From contig OZ005692.1 of NCBI GenBank assembly GCA_963930775.1, positions 4,450,135-4,514,134 of the forward strand: 64,000 nt of DNA, in the 5' to 3' direction. The notes under the pieces are model-generated. The model was not told where the DNA came from and searched no databases. It saw only the letters and a program-made list of their open reading frames with translations. Positions 24,170 through 36,380 of this stretch are shown piece after piece; position 1 is the stretch's first letter, and every line of letters begins with the position of its first letter. Both the position numbers and the translations under genes were made by a program. Source of the stretch: Cliona cf. orientalis. Its lineage: Eukaryota; Porifera; Demospongiae; Clionaida; Clionaidae.

Positions 24170-24611
24170 TGTGGTTACACAACATGCACCTCCCTAATGA
24201 CTTTGATGTGGTTTAAGTGTCATATCCCCCACCTCACGCCCACGCAATTTAATGGTACCTTAACTGAATTATGCACTTGAGAGCCACTGCCTGTTTACAC
24301 TGTCACTGTATTGACAACTGACCAGCAAAGCACAGAATGGCAACCAGTCATGCAGTTGAGGTAGGTGCCATGTTGTGGTATCTTTGCCACAAATAGACGG
24401 CTACTGTACTAACTAGCTACCTGTACTGTACTCACAAGTGGTGAGCGTCTATGCCTAGCTACACTTCACAAAAAGATTAAAAGTGCACAGACATACAGGG
24501 GTAGTACAACATATGAGACAGCTACAGAAGACTGACTGACAAAACACAACATTGCAATGCATTATATAGGTAAATGTGTGGGCGTGGCACAGGAAGTGTA
24601 AATATACCACA
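24170..24611 (-). repeat. Probable 3' LTR of Ty3/gypsy element 1
   Basis: On the minus strand the unit begins TGTGGTATATTTACACTT directly after a purine tract (AAGGAGGGAGGGA) and ends GTAACCACA, giving TGTGGT/ACCACA inverted ends over 442 bp. It lies just past the end of the pol gene. No second copy was found in the window, so the borders are inferred from these ends only. Confidence 0.5.
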
Positions 24612-24730
24612 TCCCTCCCTCCTTAAGATGGGAAGGTCACAAAAATCAAATAAGTTTACAAAAATGAATAAGTACAAAACTCAACATCATAATGAATGAG
24701 AGTGTGAGAATGAGAGTTCAGTTCTGAGGT

Positions 24731-27700
24731 TCATTCGTAGCGGTTAGGAGGTCTACGAATCCTCTGTGGATATCGAGATTCGGTTGGCTCTGGCTCGGGA
24801 GGTGAGGTGTTCTCAGGAGTAATTTCCGGCTCCTCAACTTGAGGTTCAGTAGCCTCAGGCTCAACACCATCAGTAGGTTCAGCGGCAGGTTCCTCAGATA
24901 TGTCTTCTGTATCAGAGACAGGTTCAGGAATATCCTCTGCTGCATTTCCAGAGGTAGTAGCAGGAACAGAAGGTAGCCAGTCTTTTAACTGGTCCGCATG
25001 CCGCTTCCAACGTTGACCTTGTTCTGTTTCGACAACATAAGTGACAGGTCCCATCACCTCCACAATAGTACTAGGCACCCAGTCGGGCCCAGGACGGAGA
25101 TTACGAGCCAGTACTCTATCACCAACAATCCAGTCTCGAGAGCGAGCACGACGATCATGAGCAGACTTTTGCAGTGCTTGTTTGTCGGCTACAGATTTCT
25201 CTCGATCTGGTTGAAGTAGGGAAAAGCGAGTTCGAAGCTCACGATTCATCAATAGCTGGCAAGGGGGTACACCCGTGGTTGCATGAGCGGTAGTGCGATA
25301 AGTGAGTAGATACGATGAGAGTCGTTGAGTGAGGGAGCGTCCATCGTTCAGTGAAGCTTTCAGACTCTGTTTAAACGATTGCACGAAACGCTCGGCCAAC
25401 CCATTCGATGCTGGGTGGTACGGAGCACTCTTGACATGGCGAATTCCATTGCGCTGTGTGAATACCTTGAAGGCATCAGCTGTGAATTGAGAGCCATTAT
25501 CTGTCACAATCTGCTCAGGAATTCCATGGGTGCAGAACCACTCTCTCAAGACATCTAGTGTAGCTGAGACTGTAGTTGTGGACATCACTCTCACCTCTGG
25601 CCACTTCGAATAGGCATCAACAGCAATGAGAAACATGACACCTTGAAACGGACCTGCAAAGTCCAAGTGGACGCGTTGCCATGGCCGCGACGGCCAGATC
25701 CAGGGGTGGAGCGGAACTGTAGGAGGTGCTCTCTTCACTGCATGACAGGCTGTACAGGATTTGGCTAGATTCTCAATTTCTTTATCCAGCCCAGGCCACC
25801 ACATGTAGCTTCTTGCCACTGACTTCATGCGTGTAACGCCAGGGTGGTCCTTGTGCAACTCCTGTAACAACTTCTCTCTCAGACTCTGGGGTATGATAAC
25901 ACGAAATCCCCATAACAGGCAGCCCTCCTCCACCGTTAGCTCATTTCTCCGGTTGAAGAAGGGACGTAGATTTGCTGGCACTTGATGAGGCCAGACACCT
26001 TTAGTGTAGCGATACACTTTGCTCAAAACTCTGTCTGAGGAGGTTGCAGCTCGCAGTTGTCGCACAGTCACAGGAAGAGCTTCCATTTGTGAAATGTTGA
26101 ACACTTTTGGGTCTGCATTAGGGTCATCTGGAGGAGGGATTCGAAGAGGAAGGCGAGATAGTGCATCTGCGTTACCATGATCACCTGTGGGGCGAAATTC
26201 AATCTCGTAGGTGTAGGCAGAAAGTATCCATGCCCATCTCTGAAGTCTGGCAGCGGCTAGGGGGGGTATCCCCTTCTTGGGTCCCAAGATGGCGGTGAGA
26301 GGCTTGTGATCAGTCACTATCATAAAGTGCCGACCGTAAAGGTAGGAGTGAAAGCGTTTGACTCCAAAAATGAGAGAAAGAGCCTCCTTCTCAACTTGGG
26401 CGTAGTTTCGTTCGCTACTTGAGAGTGTGCGAGACGCAAAAGCCACTGGTCGCTCAGATCCATCGGGCAGGACGTGGGAGATGACTGCTCCTACTCCATA
26501 AGCTGAAGCGTCTCCTGCCATCTTGATTGGCAGGGATGGGTTGTAGTGCATCAAAACATCATTCGAAGCTAACGTCTCCTTGGCTTTGTCGAAGCTTTGC
26601 TGACAAGCTGGAGTCCATTTCCACTTTACATCCTTACGGAGCAGGCGGTTTAGAGGAGAGAGAATTGTTGCTGCATTGGGGATGAATTTCCCATAGTAGT
26701 TAATGAGGCCTAGGAACGAGCGTAACTCCTGTACGTTAGTAGGAGCTGGTGCTTGGATTATGGCCTTCAACTTTTCTTTGAGCGGATGAATTCCGTCGGA
26801 ATCGATACGGTGTCCGAGAAAAATAACACTTTGCTGGAGAAATCGACATTTCGAAAGTTTCGCATGGATCCCATGACGCAATAGGCGTTGCAGTACCTCT
26901 TCAATACGTGCTACATGTTCGGCTAGGGTTTTCCCCGTGATGATGATATCGTCTCTGTAGCACGCCACCCCTTCAACTCCTTGGAGGATAGTGTCCATTG
27001 TCCTTTGAAAGACTGCAGGAGCTGACGCAATGCCAAAAGGCAGGCGGGTGTATTGGTACAAGCCTTTGTGGGTGTTAATCGTTATGTATTTTCGCGAATC
27101 TTCATCGAGCAGAAGCTGGTTGTACGCATGCGAGAGATCGAGAGTCGTAAACAGCTGGCCTCCGGCCAGTGACGCAAAAATGTCATCAGGATTTGGAATG
27201 GGGTACTGGTCGATATCCAGTACTGAATTGACTGTTACTTTATAGTCGCCGCATAGTCGGACTCCTCCATCTCGCTTGGGGACTACTACGACTGGAGCGG
27301 CCCACTCGCTGTAGGGCACCTTCTCCAGTACTCCCGCTTCGGTTAGTCGATCCAACTCACTCTCCACTTTAGCTTTTAGAGCGAGTGGCACGGTACGTGG
27401 TTTGAAAAACTTTGGCTTGGCTTCTTTTGTCACACTGAGCTTAGCTTGAAAGGGCGATATAGTTCCGAGTGACTCAGAAAAGACTTCTTGATAGCGATCC
27501 TGAAGTGCGGTGATTTGACTCGAAAGATTTTCGGATGAAGGTATTGAGGAGGTTACTTTGGCGATTGTCCTCCAATCTAGCCGTACGACCTTTAACCAAT
27601 CGCGGCCCATCAGGCTGGGGCCTGATCCTTGAATAACGAGCAGCTTCAAGTTCGGTGACTTTGTTGACCGTACTTGACTGTAACTGACAGAATTCCCTTG

Positions 27701-27994
27701 ACTGGAATCTGCTCCCCGGTGTACGTCTTTAAGACTATGTTGGTGGGCTGTAACTCGGCAGAGGGTAGAAGATCAGCAACTGCTGACTCAGGGGCCAGAG
27801 ACACGGCAGCCCCAGTGTCGACCTCCATAGTAAGAGGTTGGTCGTTCACTTTCAGCTCCACACGGTACGGTGGGGAAGATGAGGTATCCCTGACAACAAA
27901 TAAGGACTCCTCTACTGACTCATCTGCTGATTCTGCAGAGTCATCAGGCTGTGTTGTGGGCTCTTCTGGTAAAGGGGCAGGCTCAGTAGTAGAC
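24731..27994 (-). pseudogene. Ty3/gypsy pol (protease, RT, RNase H, integrase)
   Basis: The main frame (27649-24731) encodes reverse transcriptase with catalytic YRDD (about 26950), RNase H (GDASAYGVGAV), an HHCC zinc-binding domain and a DDE integrase (DFAGPF..., TDNGSQF, ASNGLAERF), then an acidic proline-rich tail. The protease part (VDTGAAVSL) lies in 27861-27646 in a different frame, so a one-base shift near 27680 splits the protease from the RT. This is too far downstream to be a normal gag-pol frameshift. Upstream, the acidic linker can be read to about 27994, where homology ends abruptly and an inverted gag piece begins. It is an inactive copy by these criteria. It is a mobile-element gene, related to the K02A2.6-like gypsy group. 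Confidence 0.9.
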
Positions 27995-27995
27995 T

Positions 27996-28258
27996 ATCGA
28001 AGGAACCAAGGCACAAGCGAGTCAATCAGCGATTATCTGGCGAATCTCAGACGTCTCGCCAGTCGATGCAAATTCGGCACATTTCTTCCAGAAGCTCTGA
28101 GAGACCGCCTGGTATGTGGCATGCAAAGCGAAAGCACTCAGAAGGTGCTGCTCACTAAAGCTAATCTTACCTTGGAAAAAGCCCTTGAAATCAGTCAAGG
28201 CATGGAAGCTGCCACTATCAAATCAAAGGAATTGAAGGGAAGCCAACCCTCGAGCTCT
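27996..28258 (+). pseudogene. Inverted gag fragment of a gypsy-type element
   Basis: The plus strand encodes SISDYLANLRRLASRC, ALRDRLVCGMQSES, LEKALEISQGME and related stretches, typical of the retrotransposon gag region. It abuts the minus-strand pol head-on at about 27995, so gag and pol now point in opposite directions. No zinc knuckle or gag N-terminus is present. Confidence 0.85.
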
Positions 28259-28880
28259 GTGCTAGCATTTCAGCATAGATTCAATACTGAAACTCCGATT
28301 TTGCTCCATTTAGCCTACACATTTGGTATTCATTTATATTCTATAGTGCTAGCTATGTCTGCATGGATTAATTGCATGCCTGTGTTTCTTGCTTGCCTGT
28401 AGCTACGTGTACAGTTTTATCTAAGTAGTGGTTGTCACTAAAGTGCAAATTTTGACACAGCTTGAGGTGTGTCTAGACTTGTTCAACCACAAGAATGCAT
28501 AATCACAACTAAAGCTAAAGTCTGCTGACAATGCAATATTGTAAAAACGTCATGGACCAAGACCCCCTCCCCCTAATGTCATAATGACGTTAATTATTCC
28601 ACAAGGACTTTGGACAAGCCCACCTACTTCACAAATAATAGCACTTCTTGTTTCTTTCCCGGCTTGCATAAACTGGAAAAAAGCACAAGGATAATCAATA
28701 CACACAATTTATCTTTTCAAGGACTAGCTACTCAGTCATGAAATGGTGAAAATTATTTTCAACTCAGCAGCCAGTATATCCTGTGGGAGGCTTGTTCAGA
28801 TATTGAAATTACATCACTTGTTATCACTCTTGTTGATAATTGTATACCTATAGTGTTGTATTTGAACGTACACACTCTGT
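28259..28880. other. No gene recognised
   Basis: AT-rich sequence between the gag fragment and the next family remnant. Nothing is supported. Confidence 0.5.
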
Positions 28881-28889
28881 TAAAATATC

Positions 28890-29250
28890 TAATATTGTTA
28901 TTCTTGGTAATGGCAATAATGGATGTAGACTAAGTTCTATTCTGAGCAACACGAGCACGCTTAACATCAATTTATCAGAATTCATGGATGTTTAGGAGCT
29001 GCACTGATCGATGATAAATGCATCAAGTAATATCACATTAATTTTACTGGATCTAACACATTAAAAAACAACACTGCAATGAATGGAGGGGCTATCTACT
29101 TATAATATGGTAGTGTCCTAATTATGCAGGAAGATGGAGCCAATTCTTTCATTAACTGTTACAATTCCATAAAATTTAATGGAGAAATCTGCAATACGTG
29201 AAATTCTGTGTGGCAAACAGAATCATGGTTATATGGTGGTGCAGTCTAAT
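28890..29250 (+). pseudogene. Short remnant of a POMP-repeat gene
   Basis: Conceptual translation with frameshifts shows GNGNNGC, a SSILS segment, GAALID, SSNITLI and NNTAMNGGAIYL, which matches the N-terminal and first repeat region of copies A, B and E. There is no start, no tail and several stops, so this is an old fragment. Confidence 0.6.
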
Positions 29251-29339
29251 TCAACCCTCCGTCCTGGTTAGTGGTTCACCACGCCTCTCCTACAATCGCG
29301 GCCAAGTCTATGAAAATACACTCCGGACATTCAGAATTG

Positions 29340-29402
29340 TCCATCATAGTATATCACATGCAGGTGTCCACCGTTGAGGGGTCCATTAAGCGGGGTTCCA
29401 CT
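29340..29402. mobile_element. End of a pogo/Tigger-like small element
   Basis: The stretch ends GGGGTCCATTAAGCGGGGTTCCACTGTA, whose reverse complement (TACAGTGGAACCCCGCTTAATGG) has the form of pogo-type terminal repeats. The other end was not found. A better preserved relative lies at 56445-56661. Confidence 0.45.
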
Positions 29403-29479
29403 GTATTGTATTTTCCAAGTGAATAATAGTATTGTTTTCAATAGCTAGCTAATACCACAAGTTTGCCAACTGTGCCATG

Positions 29480-30034
29480 GGGAAGGACAGCTGTCTCTCT
29501 CCAATCATTTTCTCCACAAATAACGCACATATGTTACTAGCACTTTGAAGTGCTTGGAACAAACCATCAAAGTGCACTGTTGCATAGTTATCTAGTTTAT
29601 TCCATTATCTATAGTAACTATTTTGGTGATTACAAGTCAAACCACACATTGCTATAATTATGTACATGTGGTTTCATCTAACAACATGCAGTTACTGTTT
29701 TCCAAAAACCAAGACTAGGCTCTCTCCTAGGGCTTATAAAATGTTTCAAGTGGAGTCTGTGACTAGCTATCGATATCTTTTCTAAAATCTAGTCTATATT
29801 AAGGACTTCCATCTATGCTAGTACTTTGTTGCATACATTGATGTCCGCTATGTTATTATAGCTATGACCACTATATTATTAATGGTAAGCCAGCGTAAGG
29901 CATACTCGCAATAAATTAATTATTAGTTAGTTGCCATCCCATGCCGCGATCTTCGCACCAATTACATTACTTCACCATCAACAATCATAACATGGATAAT
30001 ACAAAGATTAATACTTGAGAAGTATACATACACA
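29480..30034. other. Spacer with a diverged family-flank block
   Basis: 29500-29600 is a diverged copy of the block at 5278-5428 and 56090-56255 (TTTTCTCCACAAA, TTTGAAGTGCTTGGAACAAACCATC). The rest is AT-rich without recognised content. Confidence 0.55.
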
Positions 30035-30470
30035 CAGGGGCGGATCTAGGATTTTTAGTATGGTGGGGTTGTAGATATAATTGCGCGCGAAGCGCGCGAA
30101 ATTTTTTGCGACCACGCCCACTTTTAGTGAGCCACGCCCACTTTTAATCATCTTCTCGCGCCCCCGAGTGCCTAGTAAGGTACTGTAACACTGTAGGTAT
30201 AGAGCTTTACCATGCCTAGCACCACAGCTGACTCTTGTGGTCTATAGTAGATTATTCATAGCTGAAGCCATGTTCAGGGTGTACCACTAACCACCGTGCA
30301 CCACCTTTTGGTTTGAGGCCAATTATGTACTACACAGCTTGTCTGCTGCTAACCATACAGTGGCAACTACTGTGCCAAGCTATAGTAAGCCTTGTATATA
30401 AGTGGGAGGGGCTGCTCAAAATCGTTTGGGGGGTTGCAACCCCCTGAACCCCCCCCTAGATCCGCCCCTG
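30035..30470. mobile_element. 436-bp MITE with CAGGGGCGGATCTAGG ends
   Basis: The left end CAGGGGCGGATCTAGG and the right end CCTAGATCCGCCCCTG are exact inverse repeats. This terminus is widespread in animal hAT-like non-autonomous elements. Internally there are CCACGCCCACTTTTA repeats and a GCGCGCGAAGCGCGCG palindrome. The flanks are CA-rich (CATACACA, ACACACTA), so an 8-bp duplication cannot be confirmed. Confidence 0.8.
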
Positions 30471-30479
30471 ACACACTAT

Positions 30480-31136
30480 TGTCATACATAATACACATGT
30501 GAGTTACTGTTTCGATGACAAACATATGCATTAATCTTGTCCTAAAGTGGAAATTTTAATGTACATAGATTTAAAGCATGGATGTATATTATGTGTAAGG
30601 CTAATAATAAATTTGGGCATATTATGTAATCTGTGGGTTATCAACTGCAGCTACCTTGTTGTGTGGGTAGTAATCATATTATGCTGACTGCACGTACAAT
30701 GATAAGGTATGATTGGAATGGGCTCACTACACCAGCGTGGGGGTCCCAGACCGAAGTTGAGTACCAACTGGTCGTGGGGAGTCCCAACCATAAGTCCGAG
30801 TGCCAACTGGTGCCACTGGTAGTTTACAAAAATTAGGTCCATTGAGCTGCAAGTTGATTCCCCCAATGCATGTGAGTGGGATTCCGGGGAAGGGTTAGGG
30901 TGGGGTTGCTTTTAATGAAAGAGGCTTTCTTTGTGCCACAAGGTACGCATGTGTGTTGACCTGATGTGAGTTAGCTAATTGGGTACGCGCGGCCCACACG
31001 GGCGCATGTGCATTTCCCTCAAGATATTCGCTGCAGGTCTCTGCCACGTCATGTTGCCATTAACCATTGTTTATGCAAGCATTAACGTAATGTGTCTCGG
31101 AAAAACATAACTAACACTGCAGCTAATGTATATACC
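30480..31136. other. No gene recognised
   Basis: 30715-30830 repeats the phrase GAGT(A/G)CCAACTGGT, and 30960-31020 is locally GC-rich. No coding content is supported. Confidence 0.5.
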
Positions 31137-31234
31137 TATAAAACAGCTAGGTCACTCATTACAAACCGAAGTCAGAATCTTCACTATAGCTAATAGAAAG
31201 AAAGATTCTCACAGTTAAATTTTATTATTCTAGT
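31137..31234 (+). promoter_or_regulatory. Promoter and 5' leader of POMP/multi-TM copy B
   Basis: TATAAAA (31137-31143) lies about 95 bp before the ATG. The following leader (GTCACTCATTACAAA-CGAAGTCAGAATCTTCA, then GAAAGA-TCTCA) is nearly the same in copy E (56885-56959) and copy A (6010-6085). Confidence 0.75.
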
Positions 31235-34200
31235 ATGGAGTGGCCATCAGTGGTGTTAAATCTAATTATCATTTTATTCTTTGCCAAGGTATCATCTTCA
31301 ATGACAGTTAAGTATGTTAAACCATTTACAAGTGAGAGAGCTTCTGAATCACCATGTTCTGATGTGCAAAGGCCCTGCCTCACTCTCAATGAGTATGCCA
31401 GTAATTCAAATGAGCATTTTGTCAACAATACCAGGTTCTATTTTTATCCCGGAATTCATAAGCTACAACACAGTGTAAACTTGGTTAATCTATACAATTT
31501 TTCATTCCTGGGCTGGCCTAACAATGATCAGGTAGTCACAATTGTGGTAGATTCTTCAGAGAGTATCACTTGGAATGAGTCATGGAATATTGAGATATCT
31601 TCAATTACATTTACTTTACATGAAAATTTCACTTTTATTATGAGGTTTAAACATTCACAATTAGTACAACTGTCCAACATATCCATATATGGAAATGGGT
31701 ATAATGGCTGTAGCTCAATTATCAGTGAAGAAAGTGTGCTTGAATTTATCAATTCAATGTTCATTGGACTAAATGGATTTGTTGGAGCAGCACTGACGAT
31801 GTTTACATCCAAAATTACTTTCAGGGGTAATATTGTATTTGCTTATAATACTGCAGCTTCTGGAGGCAGCATTTACTTGATTAATAGTAGCTACATTAAC
31901 TTTCAATGGAACTAGCCTGTTCCTGAATAATACTTCCATTCTAGAGACGACGAATAGGAAATCACTGTCATGTAGCGATATCAACTTAATGAGGGAAATG
32001 AAACTTAGTGAATTGGAGAATGGTAGCGGTGGTGCAATAGTTTGTCATAAATCGCATCTGGAAATTTATTCTTCTTCTAACTTCATTGGTAACATTGCTG
32101 GATGGAACGGTGGAGCGATGGTGTTACATGCCTGTGCCCTTATCATTCAAGGCAATGCTTTATTTGTTGAAAACGAAGCAACCAATCATGGTGGAGCTAT
32201 GGCAATTCAAAGCACGAGTTCACACGTTAATGGTAACCTTTTTATGAACAAAAATTCAGCCTTTATGGGTGGAGCACTATCAGTTATAGAAGGATACTTT
32301 ATTATCAATGGTGACACTAAATTTGATAGTAACCATGCAAGTGTTGGTGGTGCTCTGTGTATGACTTTAGGTTCTAATTTCATATTTTGTGGACATTCAA
32401 GTGTCTATTCTGAAAGCAGTAATGACAGTTTTGATGTTAATGTACTATACCTCTGAAGAAAGCAAAAGTATTTGAAACGGAATGTTCCACTGATAATGTA
32501 ACATTATATAATAATTCCATAATATTCTTGCGTAACACAGCTATTGGTGGATCCATCTATTGTGAAGATGAAGATACTTCAATAATTTCAACTATCACAT
32601 TTATAGGGACAATGTATTTCAATGAAAGTTATGACAGTGCAATTGAAGGATATGGCTGCAATATGGCATTCATTGGAACTACATATTTTTACAGAAACAA
32701 TGCTGCATATTGTTATGGTGGTGCCATAATGAGTGCTGGTAGCAACATAATACTCTCAGGAACAGCATATTTTGAAAGAAATGTGGCAAATTATTATGGT
32801 GGAGCAATAGCATTAACAAATTCCAAATTGATCTTTAAACCAAATCTCAAAATTTTTTTCATTTCAAACCATGCAAATGAGAAAGGTGGCGCACTCTATA
32901 TTGGAGATTATCAATGTTCTTTGAGATTGTCTGTACCAATAGAATGTTTCATGACCATAGATGGTCCTTCAACTTCAACAAGCAACATATCATTACATTT
33001 TATAAACAACTCAGCAGGTATCACAGGAGATATTCTGTATGCTACTAATCAGTCTGATCTATGTGGCTCCCAAACTCACAACTATAGTGACAAGGTTCTT
33101 AAAATTTTCTTGAATATATCAAACATTACTCAGAATGAGGTAGCAAACATATCTTCAAAAGCAAAGGAAATCATATTTTGTGGAGATAATATACCACAAC
33201 TATCACTGTATCCAGGACAACAATTTACCATTTCATTAATAGCATTCGGACAAGCAGATTCCACAGTACCAACTATAGTTTTATGGGAGAAAACAGATCC
33301 ACTACGGAGTTATAGTGAGTATGACTATCGTCTCAGTCCACCAATAAGTGCGATAAATGATTCATGTACAGATGTTTCTTTTTGGCTGTATACATCAAAT
33401 CTAGAGTTACCGTGGCAATACTTTGAATTCAAATTGTATCCTGATAATCCATGTCAAAATCTGATTGAAGGACTGACTTTGCGTATACGTGTGCTACCTT
33501 GTCCTATTGGCTTTGATCTTTCACCAGCAGATTCCAAATGTATTTGTGCTAGGGCACTCAAAAAGCTGAGTATACAAAACTGTTACATAGATGGCAAATC
33601 TGGAACAGTTGAACGAATAAAGAATAAATTTTGGATTGGTAAACAAGGCAAAGAAACACTAATTCTTCATAAGTTCCCTTGCCCTCTTGATTACTGCACT
33701 AGTATCCCTTTGAATGTGACCCTAAGTAATCCATCAGTTCAGTGTGATGTCAACAGGAATGGAAGGTTGTGTGGACAATGTCAAACAAACTTCAGCCTAG
33801 CTCTTGGAAGTCTACATTGTATTCCATGTGATAATATTCACATTACTTTAATCGTGCCCTTTGCATTGACTGGCATAGCTCTAGTGGCTCTTATTTTTCT
33901 TCTTCAATTGACAGTGTCAGTTGGAACACTGAATGGCCTCTTCTTTTATGCAAATATTATCCAAGCAAATCGCCAGTCCTTTTTTCCCAGGGCAACCATG
34001 AATATTTTCATTACAATCATATCGTGGCTAAATCTTGATCTTGGAATTGAAACTTGCTTTTATGATGGTATGGACATCTATGCATACTCGTGGTTTCAAT
34101 TTCTATTTCCCTTCTATGTCTGGATCCTTATTGGTTTGATCATCTTAATCTGTCGTTACTCTCGATCATTTGCTAAACGTCTTGGGCAGAATCCTGTGGC

Positions 34201-35088
34201 AGTTCTGGCAACACTTCTGCTCATGTCCTATAGTAAAATATTAGGTGCAGTAATTTTTCCTCTCACATTGACATCTCTAACGTACTATACTGCAATGGAC
34301 GAGACTCAAAGTGTAGTTTGGTTGTACGATGCCAGCATACAATATTTCATAGAACCTAAACATACTGCTCTTGGAGCATTTGCCATCTTATGTATTGCAG
34401 TATTTGTCTTACCATATATTTCTCTTCTCTTCTTTGGCCACTGGCTTCAAGGTTGCTCCAACTGGTGGATTCTTTCATGGCTGAACAAGATCAAGCCATT
34501 CATGGATGCTTATCATGCTCCATACAGGAAGCACACTCGATACTGGACTGGACTACTCTTATTATCTCGACTGGGTCTATTCCTCACTTTTGCCATTAAT
34601 GCAAATGGCAGTGAAGGTGTTAATCTCTTAGCTATATCATCAGTTAGTCTTGCACTTCTTGCTATCCAAAGGAGAGTCTATGAAAATAGGTGGAAGGATC
34701 TTCTGGAGTCATCCTATATCCTTAATTTGGGAATATTTTCTGTGGCAACTTTTTATCTCAATGAAGAGTCTCAAGATGATAAAAATCAGCTCATCCTTTC
34801 AAATATCTCTGTTGGAATTGCTTTCATAACTTTCCTTGGAATCTTACTCTTTCATATCAGTCTTGTATTTAAATCATCAAATTTATGGAAGGAATACATG
34901 GTTCCTTTCATTCAAAGATCGCAATTTCTTAGCAACATTCTGGGGTTACTGTGATCAAAGATGATACTGCAGTAAGGAATGTAGAGGCTAGTCTGCTACA
35001 TGCTCTACCAACAACTACTGAGGTTGCTATTGATCTTAATAAACCACTACTGTTGGAGATTAGTACTGATGCTGCTACCTATAACTGA
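31235..35088 (+). pseudogene. POMP-repeat / multi-pass membrane protein, copy B
   Basis: The gene is one long exon coding for about 1270 residues if three one-base shifts (about 31902, 32450, 34945) are ignored. In order it has a signal peptide, a conserved N-terminal domain (PCSDVQRPCLTLNEY), about ten extracellular POMP-like repeats marked GGAI/GGAM/GGAL and FxxN, a globular part, a cysteine-rich stretch (CDVNRNGRLCGQCQTNFSL), then about eight or nine hydrophobic segments with the conserved loop NWWILSWLNKIKPF and YWTGLLLLSR. A cytoplasmic tail runs to a TGA at 35086. The repeats are named from chlamydial outer-membrane proteins and also occur in sponge predictions. The layout suggests a cell-surface receptor or sensor; ligand and output are unknown. 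If the shifts are assembly errors this is an intact gene. Confidence 0.8.
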
Positions 35089-35261
35089 TAAATATAACGT
35101 TAACTATTATGAGTGTGAATGATATCTAACTCAGCATAATTACAATGTCTCCCATCTTTTTCAATGATTGTATATGCGGTGTGTGTTAAATTTTGTCATT
35201 ACTGCATATTGTCATGTGGTTATTGTAAGGCAAATAATAATTGTCATTATAGGTGAATAGA

Positions 35262-36380
35262 ATGATATCCACTGGATCTGGCAAGCATCATCCTCATCGT
35301 AACTGATGAAGGAATTACTGATGCAATCAGCGCTGAATCTCAGATAACACAAAATTTAATTTTAAGCTTATAAAATTTGGTTTTTCACCCACTCCAAAAA
35401 TACTCTTTGTGCATGCAGGCACGAATTGCTCAAGCCAGGGGAAGCACCATTTTTGCCATTGGTGTCGGTCAGTTTAGACTACCAAAGGTAAATTATATTA
35501 TTTATCATAAATCCCTATTACCTTAATAGTTTCAATTATACCTACCAGTAGATGTGTGCTGTGTGCATGCATGTGTTTGCACTGTGTGTATATGTTTGTG
35601 AATGTACCGTACTGAAATGCTAATAATATTAATTGCATCATAATATCCTTATCTAGATAAGCAGCCAATGAATTACTGTGATTATAAAATAATACCCTTC
35701 TGTGTCCCACTCTCTCTGTTTCATTAGCTTGTGAGATTCACTGATTCAAGTGATAGTGTTTTTAGATTCTTATAGCTAGTTGTTTATGACTCAACAGAAA
35801 ATTAATATTGAAATTAGTACCGGGCCACGATAATACCCCCACTTGTATGGAAAGAAGTCAAGCAGCACCATTGGTGTCAGTATAGAATAATAATACCATT
35901 ATTATGGAAAAAATCATCATAGCATAATTTTGGCATAATCAAACAACACTAACTTTAATGTGTGACAAATGTAGCTAATAATTTTTCATGACACACAAAT
36001 TGAATTTTGTTCAAATATTACCACACCATCAGAGCCTCAACCGACAGCACCACCTGTGCAAGTGCTACCTCAGTCAGCTATAATTGCTATTGCCGTAGGA
36101 GGAAGCAGTGTCCTATATATAGTGTCCTATAGTTCTGGCCATCATCATCACGGTGGTTGTACTGTGCAGTGTATTGTGTGGCAGATCTAGGAAGAGAAAG
36201 AATGCTGCCACTAAACAGAATGGGAGAGGAGATCAACAGAGTGCAACACAGGCACATCATCTTGTCAACAACCCAGCATACAATGTTGGGAAAAACAATC
36301 AGCTTGTGGCCAACCCTGCATACAATAACCAATTTACAAACAATCCAGCGTACAACTATAATGGTGACACTGATCCGTGA
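35262..36380 (+). pseudogene. Remnant of a vWA-domain membrane protein with NPxY tail
   Basis: Spliceable pieces follow copy B. 35262-35350 encodes LASIILIVTDEGITDAIS, and 35419-35489 (CAG acceptor, GTAAAT donor) encodes ARGSTIFAIGVG; 35728-35775 encodes LVRFTDSSDSVFRFL. Together these read as the second half of a von Willebrand A domain. 36030-36380 encodes a hydrophobic membrane segment (AIIITVVVLCSVLCG), a basic stop-transfer (RSRKRK) and a tail with three NPAYN motifs, the NPxY type bound by PTB/endocytic adaptors. A short direct duplication (GTGTCCTATA twice, about 36109-36128) shifts the frame inside the membrane segment. N-terminal exons are missing, replaced by copy B's tail. Confidence 0.55.

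Noticed and set aside
27674-28402. Plus-strand 242-codon open frame
   Set aside because: It is a chance fusion of antisense protease sequence with the inverted gag fragment; only the part from 27996 on is meaningful.
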